From positions 1-9,507 of the forward strand of contig CANHTV010000113.1 in the NCBI GenBank assembly GCA_947463285.1: 9,507 nucleotides of DNA, read 5' to 3'. Below, piece after piece: positions 1-7,049 of the stretch. A model generated the notes under the pieces. It saw only the letters and a list, made by a program, of their open reading frames with translations. It was not told the origin of the DNA and ran no database searches. Position 1 is the first letter of the stretch. Each line of letters starts with the position of its first letter. A program made the translations under genes and the position numbers. This DNA is from Verrucomicrobiaceae bacterium (GTDB lineage Bacteria; Verrucomicrobiota; Verrucomicrobiia; Verrucomicrobiales; Verrucomicrobiaceae).

Positions 1-2717
1 CCATCCAGTTTGATCTGGTGAAAATAATCACGTCCGATTTGTCCATCAGGCATGGCCTGACCTGAGGTGATGATGGTTTTAGTTTCGAAGACTTTGAGAT
101 CGAAGCTTCCCGCCGGCACGGTCGTCTGACCCAAAAGAATCTCGCAGGTATACAAAGCCGTATGGGCCGCATCTGAAATCGTGCTGAGCACCAATGATTT
201 CTGATTGGGTGTCGTCGTTAGTATTTCCGTGACGGGTGGATTGCCGCTGATCTTTTTCCAGATCAGAGTGTGCCCGGTGCCCGCGACATTCGTGGTCAAT
301 GTGGCCTTACTACCTTTTTTCAGGACCCAGGACTGGGTCACGGGTTGATAGACTATGAGGGGAACAAGTTCACTCTCGGTGAATTCTGTGCCAGCAGTGA
401 CCAGCACGGAGTAGGCGGCGGCATCCGTCAGCTTCGCCTGGCTGATGCTGTAGGTGCTCAACGTGGCGTTTTTGATGGCTATGCCATTTTTGCGCCATTG
501 ATAGCGCAGAGGCGAGATCGTGGGATGCACGGCCACCACGGAGAACATCACCTGTTGGCTCTCACTAACGATGAGCGGCAGAGGCTTTTGCGTGATGCTC
601 GGTGAATTGGTCCCTGTGCCAGTGAGGATGATGTCAAAGGTGCCTTCATCGGCATCATTGCTGAGTATTTGCAGCGCAGCCGAGCGTGCGCCTTTGGCCG
701 ATGGAGTGAAGGTGACGGTCAGCGTCGTCTCAGCCTCAGGTGCCAGAGTGGCAGCGCCAAAAGTTCCTGCCACAAAGTCTGCTGCGTTGGTGCCCGTGAC
801 AGTGGCCGAGGCGAGATTCAATGTCTCCGTGCCTGCATTGCGGATGGTGAAGAGACGTGCCTCCGGCTGGGTGAGAAACTGGGTGCCGAAGTTGACGGTC
901 GAAGAGCCATCCGTCAAAGCACTGTCCTCAGGCTGCTCGATGACGATCTCAGCCAAAGACGGCGGACCAGCTGTGGCGGTGACTAGCTTAGCCGGGCCGA
1001 AGGTATAGCGATGTTCCGACACAATGGGACGAACCGCCAGCATGTAATCGCCTGCCGCAGGTGGCGTGAATGCGTAAACACCAGCCTCCGCAGTGGTAAT
1101 GACAGCATTGGTTAGATCCACGAGATTCGTGAAGTTGATGTTATCGATGTACCAGCCGTAATTGTCGGTGGTTTGGGTAAAGTACCTGCCCGTCACGCTG
1201 TAGCTGAAACGCACACGAATCTCTTTCCCGGCGTAACTTGCCAGCGAGACGGAGAGTGACTGAAAGTTGCTTTCCTGGTCGGCTCCATTGCCCGCCTGAG
1301 AATAAACGCTGACCCAAGATGCGCCATCGTTGTCGGAAATTTGGACTTTAGCAAACTGGTTGGAGGTCGCGGTTCGGAGCCGGCTGCGGAAGGTGAGGCT
1401 AGCAGCACTCTTGACATAAAATCGGGCGTTGTAGGTGAGTGTCTGATCATTCGCTGAACCTGAGAGCAAGTGATAAGCCCCGGTGCCAGAGTCCTGAACA
1501 CTCGTTGATAGTGCATTGTAGCTACCGCCTGTCACCACCGTCACACGATTGAGATCATCTGCTGCATCCATGGCAGCGTTCACATTTAGAACGCGACGCC
1601 CTTCGTAGCTGGTCGCTCCGATGACTGTCGGAAAATTGTAGGAAGCCTCAGTGAGTGACTCAAAGACACTGGCTCCGGTGAGTGTCGGAGCCGTATAAGC
1701 AGGCGTGAAATCAACTTTCTCGTTCTCCTGATTGGCGATGACGGCTGAAGTGCTGAAGTCCGCTCCAAGTCCCTCGAATCTCACCGCCCGCGTGGAGTTT
1801 TCAGTCGTGATTGGGATAGTGTAGCCGCCAGAGTTGGAGGTGACGGCGTGAAAGTCAGCCCCTTCAACCGTGACGGTCAGGCCACCAATGCCTTCACCCG
1901 GATCATAGAACGAGTTGCCATTCAGATCATGGTAAGCCACGCCCGTAACGAAAGCCTCATCATAATTGTTGGTGCCAAAATTTTGCGTGACGAGTTGTGA
2001 CCCGACCGTGCGGCCCTCCACCGTATTGGTGCCATTGATCACGCCGATGCCGATCTCACGGAAATCCGCATGAATGTTATCGCGATGACCCCGTGGATTT
2101 TGCATACCGTCCGTGTCTCCTGAGGCTGATGGGGGACCCCAGTCGATTTGAAAGCCGATATGCCCGTGAATTGAATTGGTGGCGTAGCTAAACACATTTT
2201 CGCCAATGCTTGACCAATCATAACCTGCTGCGGTTGCACGCTTAGTGATGCCATCACCATTGGCGCTATCATGAGTTTGCAGCGCCTGATCAAATTGGTA
2301 CTGGTTATGAAGGCGGGCAGCAACACTCAGTTCCTTATTGAAGGCGAGCGGCATCCTAGCTGGCAACAAGGCGAACTCAGCCTTCATCATTGTTAAATTC
2401 ACGCCGTATTGCTGAATCGATGCAAGCACACTTGAATCCGTATTGGTGGCTAAAAAAATGCCCTCCTGAGTGGGGTTGGCGCGTGCTCGGTTGATCAGCT
2501 CCAAATAATGCTGCTCCTCGTCAGTCGGATTGCCGATGTCATACAGCTCCGAGTCCACTGCCGCTGCGATCCCTAGGGGCTTAGTCGGCAAAGATGTTTT
2601 GATCGTCTGCTGGTGGATAATCGCAGGCGGCTTAGGTGCCGCCTGTGGATTCCAGCCTTCAGCATAAACTTGTGCTGACGAGAGGATAAGGAATAATCCG
2701 TGGTAAATTCGCTGCAT
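1..2717 (-). CDS. Secreted modular CAP-domain protein with Ig-like repeats (C-terminus beyond window)
   Basis: The frame is open from ATG (2717-2715) to the left edge: 905 codons, no stop, so the 3' end is missing. Residues 1-20 look like a Sec signal peptide (MQRIYHGLFLILSSAQVYA, then EG). Residues about 70-245 form a CAP/SCP-PR1 domain: ELINRARANP near 72-82, His149 in THDS, Glu173 in GEN, a QIDWG segment, HRDNI at 211-215, then FREIGIG. These are the conserved bacterial CAP positions. Residues about 256-284 resemble an SdrD-B/carboxypeptidase-regulatory-like fold with DLNGNSFYDPGEG, a likely calcium loop. Residues about 430-530 resemble a MAM/jelly-roll sandwich ending GWYIDNINF. About 590-702 is a choice-of-anchor-D (ASPM/SPD-2/Hydin-like) domain. 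About 703-776 and 789-877 are Ig-like domains, the first with YQWRKNG. From about 883 a putative-Ig (He_PIG-like) repeat begins (MPDGQIGRDY). The role is unknown; an extracellular or surface-attached protein is inferred. Bacterial CAP domains have no single established activity. A weak GAGAGA (2729-2734) lies 11 nt before the start. Confidence 0.9.
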   Translation of the reverse strand, partial: MQRIYHGLFLILSSAQVYAEGWNPQAAPKPPAIIHQQTIKTSLPTKPLGIAAAVDSELYDIGNPTDEEQHYLELINRARANPTQEGIFLATNTDSSVLASIQQYGVNLTMMKAEFALLPARMPLAFNKELSVAARLHNQYQFDQALQTHDSANGDGITKRATAAGYDWSSIGENVFSYATNSIHGHIGFQIDWGPPSASGDTDGMQNPRGHRDNIHADFREIGIGVINGTNTVEGRTVGSQLVTQNFGTNNYDEAFVTGVAYHDLNGNSFYDPGEGIGGLTVTVEGADFHAVTSNSGGYTIPITTENSTRAVRFEGLGADFSTSAVIANQENEKVDFTPAYTAPTLTGASVFESLTEASYNFPTVIGATSYEGRRVLNVNAAMDAADDLNRVTVVTGGSYNALSTSVQDSGTGAYHLLSGSANDQTLTYNARFYVKSAASLTFRSRLRTATSNQFAKVQISDNDGASWVSVYSQAGNGADQESNFQSLSVSLASYAGKEIRVRFSYSVTGRYFTQTTDNYGWYIDNINFTNLVDLTNAVITTAEAGVYAFTPPAAGDYMLAVRPIVSEHRYTFGPAKLVTATAGPPSLAEIVIEQPEDSALTDGSSTVNFGTQFLTQPEARLFTIRNAGTETLNLASATVTGTNAADFVAGTFGAATLAPEAETTLTVTFTPSAKGARSAALQILSNDADEGTFDIILTGTGTNSPSITQKPLPLIVSESQQVMFSVVAVHPTISPLRYQWRKNGIAIKNATLSTYSISQAKLTDAAAYSVLVTAGTEFTESELVPLIVYQPVTQSWVLKKGSKATLTTNVAGTGHTLIWKKISGNPPVTEILTTTPNQKSLVLSTISDAAHTALYTCEILLGQTTVPAGSFDLKVFETKTIITSGQAMPDGQIGRDYFHQIKLD

Positions 2718-2817
2718 AATCAAAAATATCTCTCAAGGTGCTTAGAAAAACAAGACTTAGAAATCTTCCTTTCCATCAACCGGGCACTTGGCATGATCTG
2801 AGCACACTCTTTTGACT
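2718..2817. promoter_or_regulatory. Divergent intergenic region between CAP-protein gene and fhs
   Basis: This 100-bp gap must carry, or overlap, the start signals for both divergent genes. It is visibly richer in A/T than the flanking coding DNA on its left half. An 8-bp direct repeat, cttagaaa, occurs at 2741-2748 and 2756-2763 (15-bp period). I found no convincing -35/-10 pair on either strand and no clear Shine-Dalgarno site ahead of fhs. The regulatory assignment rests on position only. Confidence 0.3.
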
Positions 2818-4434
2818 ATGGCCCAGGACATCGCTAATCTCGCGCAATCACTCAGTATCTCGCCTGACCACCTCTCGCTCTACGGGCGGGACAAAGCTAA
2901 AGTCTCCCTCCGTGCGCTGCGTGACAAACCTCAAAAAGGTAAACTGATCCTCGTTTCGGCCATCACACCGACGCCGGCAGGCGAAGGTAAAACCACCGTC
3001 TCCATCGGACTCGCTCAGGGACTGAAAAAAATCGGTAAAAGCGTTGCCCTTGCTCTACGCCAGCCATCCATGGGACCGGTTTTTGGCCGAAAAGGCGGTG
3101 CTACCGGCGGTGGCAAGAGCACCGTGCAGCCAGCAGAGTCTATCAATCTGCACTTCACGGGTGATTTTCATGCCATCACCAGTGCGCATAACTTGCTGTC
3201 TTCAGTTTTGGATAACCAGCTTTTCAATCAGCAGACACGCCTCAGCCCCGGCAGCATGGTTTGGAAACGTGTGCTGGATGTCAATGACCGCGCCCTGCGC
3301 CGCATCCGCACCAGCAGCGGAGCCACCACGGAGCGCGCGGCAGGTTTTGACATCACTGCTGCCTCGGAGGTGATGGCCATTCTTTGTCTCTCAGAATCTT
3401 TCGCAGATCTGCGCACCCGCCTTGATCGCATCGTGACGGGTTTCACGCCTGAAGGCGAGCCTGTCTTAGCCAAAGAAGCCCGCATTACCGGGGCGTTGCT
3501 GGCCCTGCTGCGTGATGCGCTTCAGCCAAATCTCGTTCAGTCCGTTGAGGGCGTGCCCGCCTTCCTCCATGGCGGACCTTTTGCGAACATCGCTCATGGT
3601 TGCAATTCCGTTCTGGCCACGCGCATGGCCCTGGCCCACTCCGATTATGCGGTGACGGAAGCCGGTTTCGCCTTTGATCTCGGTGGGGAAAAATTCATGC
3701 ACATCAAGTGCCGTCAGTCTGGCCTCCAGCCTGAAGCCATTGTCATTGTGGCCACCGTCCGCGCCCTGAAGATGCATGGTGGCGTGCCTCTGGATGCACT
3801 CACCCAGCCTGATCCCGCAGCCTTGTCTCGCGGCCTGGAAAATCTCGCCGCTCACCTCAGCAGCGCCCGTCAGTTCAAGCGACCCGTCATTGTAGCGATA
3901 AACCAATTTTTTAACGACAGCCCCGAAGAGATCGCTTTGGTGCATGAGTTTTGCCAATCTCAAGGCGTGCCCTGCGCCACGGCAGATGTCTTCGCCCAAG
4001 GCGGTGCTGGTGCCACAACGCTGGCCGAGACAGTTCTCGCCGCCTTGCCTGATCTAGCCGAGCCACTGCCATTCCTCTATGCACCTGAGGACAGCATCGA
4101 GAAAAAGCTCCACGCAGTCGCCAGCCGCATCTATGGAGCCGCCGGTGTCACTCTCACGGAGGAGGCAAGAGCCAAGTTTGCGCTCTTTGAGAAAAGCGGC
4201 TTCGGTCACCTGCCGCTGTGCATGGCCAAAACGCAGAACTCACTTTCTGATGACGCTTCGAAGCTGGGTCGGCCACGCGATTTCAACATCACGGTGCGCG
4301 ACTTCGAGATCGCCAATGGTGCCGGTTTCCTTGTGGCTCTCACAGGCAGCATGATGCGCATGCCCGCGCTGCCAAAAGTGCCGGCCGCTGAGCGCATTCA
4401 GGTCAGCGAGGATGGCGAGATCAGCGGCATCTGA
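2818..4434 (+). CDS. fhs: Formate-tetrahydrofolate ligase (10-formyl-THF synthetase)
   Basis: It joins formate to tetrahydrofolate with ATP, giving 10-formyl-THF for purine and initiator-tRNA formylation; it acts in the cytoplasm. The family match covers the whole length: LYGRDKAKVSL near the N-terminus, P-loop TPAGEGKTT (residues about 52-60), RQPSMGPVFGRKGGATGGG (81-99), INLHFTGDFHAIT, VLDVNDRALR, GFDITAASEVMA, HGGPFANIAHGCNS (from 251), CMAKTQ (about 468-473), and C-terminal MPALPKVPAAE. At 538 residues it is slightly shorter than the usual 555-560. I chose ATG 2818 over in-frame TTG 2812; neither has a clear Shine-Dalgarno site. Oddities: the usual bacterial REPS is RQPS (Gln also occurs in eukaryotic C1-THF synthases); the tryptophan expected in the (V/H)WAxGGxG motif, which stacks on folate in the Moorella enzyme, is Phe392; PMED/PMEQ is PAES; and the loop before GFDIT lacks the usual LGG and PRE residues. 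Family certain; full activity likely but not assured. Confidence 0.93.
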   Translation: MAQDIANLAQSLSISPDHLSLYGRDKAKVSLRALRDKPQKGKLILVSAITPTPAGEGKTTVSIGLAQGLKKIGKSVALALRQPSMGPVFGRKGGATGGGKSTVQPAESINLHFTGDFHAITSAHNLLSSVLDNQLFNQQTRLSPGSMVWKRVLDVNDRALRRIRTSSGATTERAAGFDITAASEVMAILCLSESFADLRTRLDRIVTGFTPEGEPVLAKEARITGALLALLRDALQPNLVQSVEGVPAFLHGGPFANIAHGCNSVLATRMALAHSDYAVTEAGFAFDLGGEKFMHIKCRQSGLQPEAIVIVATVRALKMHGGVPLDALTQPDPAALSRGLENLAAHLSSARQFKRPVIVAINQFFNDSPEEIALVHEFCQSQGVPCATADVFAQGGAGATTLAETVLAALPDLAEPLPFLYAPEDSIEKKLHAVASRIYGAAGVTLTEEARAKFALFEKSGFGHLPLCMAKTQNSLSDDASKLGRPRDFNITVRDFEIANGAGFLVALTGSMMRMPALPKVPAAERIQVSEDGEISGI

Positions 4435-4437
4435 GCC

Positions 4438-6960
4438 TCACTTGCCGTCCCAGAGGAAATGTTCTAAGCGGATCTTCGTCGCACGTTCCTTAGCCTCCGC
4501 TGCGCGGTCACCGGATGAGAGCGAGAGCTTTTCCGCCAGACGTGCCGCCGCTTCCCATTGCTTCGAGGCCTCCAGAAGGTCGATGCCCAAAAAGCCTGCC
4601 CGGTAATACCAGCGGAACTCGGAGGGATCAGCCGGGCCGCTGAAACCGGTGCTCTCCACGACGTCATGGCAGGCCTCCAGCGCCTCCATGCTTTGGCCTG
4701 CAGAGTTCAGCGCCACGGCCAGTGTGTAGCCAGCACGGGCATGCCATTTATAGGAAAGGTCATCCTCGGCAATCAGATCATTCAGCACCTTGATGGCAGC
4801 ACTCAGGCGTGTGGCGTCCGTTTTGCCGAGCAACATCAGAATCTCAGCCTTCTCACAGGCCAGTGAACGATGCTGTTCCTCTGGCAGACTTTTTTCCGTA
4901 AGCAGGGCGTCCAGCAGTTTCAGGGACTCTTCTTCCTGTCCAGCCCGGCGTTTGGCCAGAGCCTGCTGCTGGCGGGCTGGGATGCTCAGCGGTCCGCCGC
5001 GCTCGGCCAGTTCCTGCCACAAAGTGAGAGCCGCTTCACGACCTTCATCACTCATCATCGAGAGCGCCGCCATGCCCGCAAAATACTGGGCCGTATCCGC
5101 ATACGGGGAGGCGGCGTTTTCTTTGAAAACCAGTTCATACTCCGTGCGCGCTGCCGCAAAGTTTTCCAGACGGTAATAGGCATCCGCCACCTTCATGCGC
5201 ACCAACGTCACGGAACTGCTGCCCGGCCATTGTTTGATGAACTCGCCGCCTTGTTCGACCACCTCCTTCAGCTTGCCCTGGCGGTCATGCTGCCACAAAC
5301 GCGTGATGATGATCTGCTGCCGTTGCCCGTCACTGAGGCTGGTGATTTTTGCAGCCGCCTGGAGCGCACGATCCACCGCCGGGAAGTCTGTCGGCACCCT
5401 GAGCAGCAATACCTCCGCCTGGGCAATGTAGGCCTCAGCCAAACGGGCATGCTGGGGATGAAGCTGGGTGAAAAGACGTAGTTCCTCCTCGACGCCCGTC
5501 TTTGCCTTGGCTGCCAGATCCAGCAGGCGATCGAGCTCCAGATCCACGGAGCCATCCTGGCTGCTGCTCGGAGCATCCGCACTCACGACCTGGAGCTGGC
5601 CTAACACGGTTTGATACAAAGTGAGCTCACCCGCACGTAGCGCGGCGACGCCTGCGTTGTACAAAGCCGAGCGTCTCTCAGCAAGCGTGCCCGCCAGATT
5701 GGCTGCCGCGAGAAAGAGCTCGGCAGACTGCTGATGCTGCCCTTGATTATAGGCAGTGCTGGCGGTGACAAACTCCACCATGGCGGAGCCACTGCTGCCA
5801 AAACGTCTGCGCCAGATATCCGCCAGCGCATTGATGCGCGTCGTGGCTTTCATGGTGCCGTAAGTCTCCAGGGCCAGCTTCATCGCTTCATCAGTCTGAG
5901 GATGCCCCGCATGAACCTGGATCGTGGCTTCCAGCAGGCCGAGCGCTTCATCCAGCCTCGATTGCGTCACCAGCCAGCGAGAGAGCAGCAGCATCGTGTA
6001 GCCCTGAAACACACCCGCGCTTGCCGGTGCAGGGATCACCTCGCGCTGCACGGTGTTGCCCTCAGAAAGCCAGCGCATGGCCGCATCTGGCGGCGAAACA
6101 TTGGGGCCTGCCTCATTCAGACAACGGGCCAGCAGATCAAAGGCGGCACCCCAGAGTTCACTGCTGATGGTGTTGTCCAAAAACTGCACCAGCACCTCAG
6201 CAGCTTCAGCAGGCTTTTGCTCGCGGCGCAGGGAATCCGCCAGCAGCACGGCGGCCGAGTGATGCACCTGTTCACCACCACCGCCGCCACCGAGAATGTC
6301 CCGTAAAATGGGCTGAGCCTTTTCATGCTGATCCAACTCCACCAAGCCCTGCGCGTACAACAGCTTGGCGTGCAAATTTTTGTCCAAAGGAAGCTTCTCC
6401 AAAGCCGAGACCGCTTTTTGGGTGTTGCCCGTGCGCAGTTCCGCCTCCGCCCACATGAGCGTAGCCTGCTCAGCGATCCGCGCGTCGGCGACTTCACGAA
6501 GAGGCTCTAAAATTTCGCGCGCTTGAGTAGTGTTTTCCGTCATCAGGCTGGTCTGACCTAACAACAAGCGCTCCTGACTCGTGGCTTCACCTTTTTTGAC
6601 GCGCAACAGCAGCAGCTTTTCTGCGGACTCCACTTCTCCCGTAAGAACCAGGGCCTGAGCCCGCCAGAAAACCGCATTCGGAACCTGCTCCTGATCCAGA
6701 AGACCCAGGGCGGCAACTCCATCACGGGCTCTGATCCAGGACTCGACCGCCAGTCCCACCAGCGTCTGGCGCTCGGGGCTATGTGGTGGCGTCGCCTGCA
6801 TGAGTCGTGCAGCCTTCAGGGCCGCTACAGCCGGCAATCCATCACGCAGCGCTCGCTGGGCTGCCAGAAACTCAGGTTGCGTCTCCAAATCAACACCATG
6901 CCCAGCCCCTGCCAGTGATAGCATGAGGAGGGAGCAGAAAAACGAGCCGTAAAAACGCAT
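4438..6960 (-). CDS. Exported TPR-repeat protein of unknown function
   Basis: An 840-residue protein opening with a hydrophobic signal sequence (MRFYGSFFCSLLMLSLAGAG), probably cut near GAG/HGV. There is no lipobox cysteine in the right place, so a soluble or loosely associated periplasmic protein is more likely than a lipoprotein. The rest is almost entirely alpha-helical and Ala/Leu/Glu-rich, with degenerate tetratricopeptide-like helix pairs throughout. The clearest are about residues 350-387 (QTDEAMKLALETYG...) and 581-635 (VADAYYRLENFAAARTEYEL, then SPYADTAQYFAGMAAL); the latter resembles the TolA-binding/YbgF/BamD type of TPR. Six glycines in a row (224-229) interrupt the helices. No catalytic motif is visible. 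TPR proteins of this kind scaffold complexes, but the partner cannot be named from sequence. The start is supported by TAAGG four bases upstream. Its stop lies 3 bp from that of fhs, facing it; sbcC lies 89 bp upstream on the same strand. Confidence 0.9.
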   Translation of the reverse strand: MRFYGSFFCSLLMLSLAGAGHGVDLETQPEFLAAQRALRDGLPAVAALKAARLMQATPPHSPERQTLVGLAVESWIRARDGVAALGLLDQEQVPNAVFWRAQALVLTGEVESAEKLLLLRVKKGEATSQERLLLGQTSLMTENTTQAREILEPLREVADARIAEQATLMWAEAELRTGNTQKAVSALEKLPLDKNLHAKLLYAQGLVELDQHEKAQPILRDILGGGGGGEQVHHSAAVLLADSLRREQKPAEAAEVLVQFLDNTISSELWGAAFDLLARCLNEAGPNVSPPDAAMRWLSEGNTVQREVIPAPASAGVFQGYTMLLLSRWLVTQSRLDEALGLLEATIQVHAGHPQTDEAMKLALETYGTMKATTRINALADIWRRRFGSSGSAMVEFVTASTAYNQGQHQQSAELFLAAANLAGTLAERRSALYNAGVAALRAGELTLYQTVLGQLQVVSADAPSSSQDGSVDLELDRLLDLAAKAKTGVEEELRLFTQLHPQHARLAEAYIAQAEVLLLRVPTDFPAVDRALQAAAKITSLSDGQRQQIIITRLWQHDRQGKLKEVVEQGGEFIKQWPGSSSVTLVRMKVADAYYRLENFAAARTEYELVFKENAASPYADTAQYFAGMAALSMMSDEGREAALTLWQELAERGGPLSIPARQQQALAKRRAGQEEESLKLLDALLTEKSLPEEQHRSLACEKAEILMLLGKTDATRLSAAIKVLNDLIAEDDLSYKWHARAGYTLAVALNSAGQSMEALEACHDVVESTGFSGPADPSEFRWYYRAGFLGIDLLEASKQWEAAARLAEKLSLSSGDRAAEAKERATKIRLEHFLWDGK
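6274..6291 (-). repeat. In-frame GGN tract encoding six glycines
   Basis: Six consecutive glycine codons (GGT GGC GGC GGT GGT GGT on the minus strand) encode residues 224-229 of the TPR protein, between helical segments ending RDIL and starting EQVHH. It probably forms a flexible linker. Being an 18-bp low-complexity trinucleotide tract, it could vary in length without shifting the frame. Confidence 0.5.
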
Positions 6961-6964
6961 GAGA

Positions 6965-6969
6965 CCTTA
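6965..6969 (-). promoter_or_regulatory. Ribosome binding site of the TPR-protein gene
   Basis: Read on the minus strand this is TAAGG, followed by four bases (TCTC) and the ATG at 6960. The spacing is short but usable. It is the clearest Shine-Dalgarno-like site in the window and supports the chosen start. Confidence 0.5.
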
Positions 6970-6990
6970 AAACTAGACGCTGAATTCCCC

Positions 6991-7005
6991 GTGGCAAGCT
7001 GCCAC
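6991..7005. other. Small hairpin between sbcC and the TPR-protein gene
   Basis: GTGGCA, a 3-nt loop AGC, then TGCCAC form a perfect 6-bp inverted repeat in the 89-bp gap after the sbcC stop codon. No T-run follows on the minus strand (the sequence continues GGGGAATTC), so it does not look like a standard intrinsic terminator. It could be a weak transcript-end or mRNA-stability structure, or chance. Confidence 0.3.
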
Positions 7006-7049
7006 ACAGCCAAAGCAAACCTCTGATCTTGAACTGGAGGCGGGTGGCT

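Noticed and set aside
270..1008. Overlapping plus-strand open frames of 105-162 codons
   Set aside because: They are antisense to the choice-of-anchor-D and Ig-like part of the CAP protein, whose frame is continuous through the region and has recognisable domains.
1193..2326. Short minus-strand open frames (60-107 codons) inside the left gene
   Set aside because: They are in other frames of the same strand; the 905-codon frame with CAP and beta-sandwich motifs explains the region.
2789..2803. Possible sigma-54 promoter (TGGCAT...GAGC, GG-N10-GC spacing) ahead of fhs
   Set aside because: The -12 half lacks TTGC, and transcription would begin only a few bases before the ATG. The spacing match alone is weak evidence.
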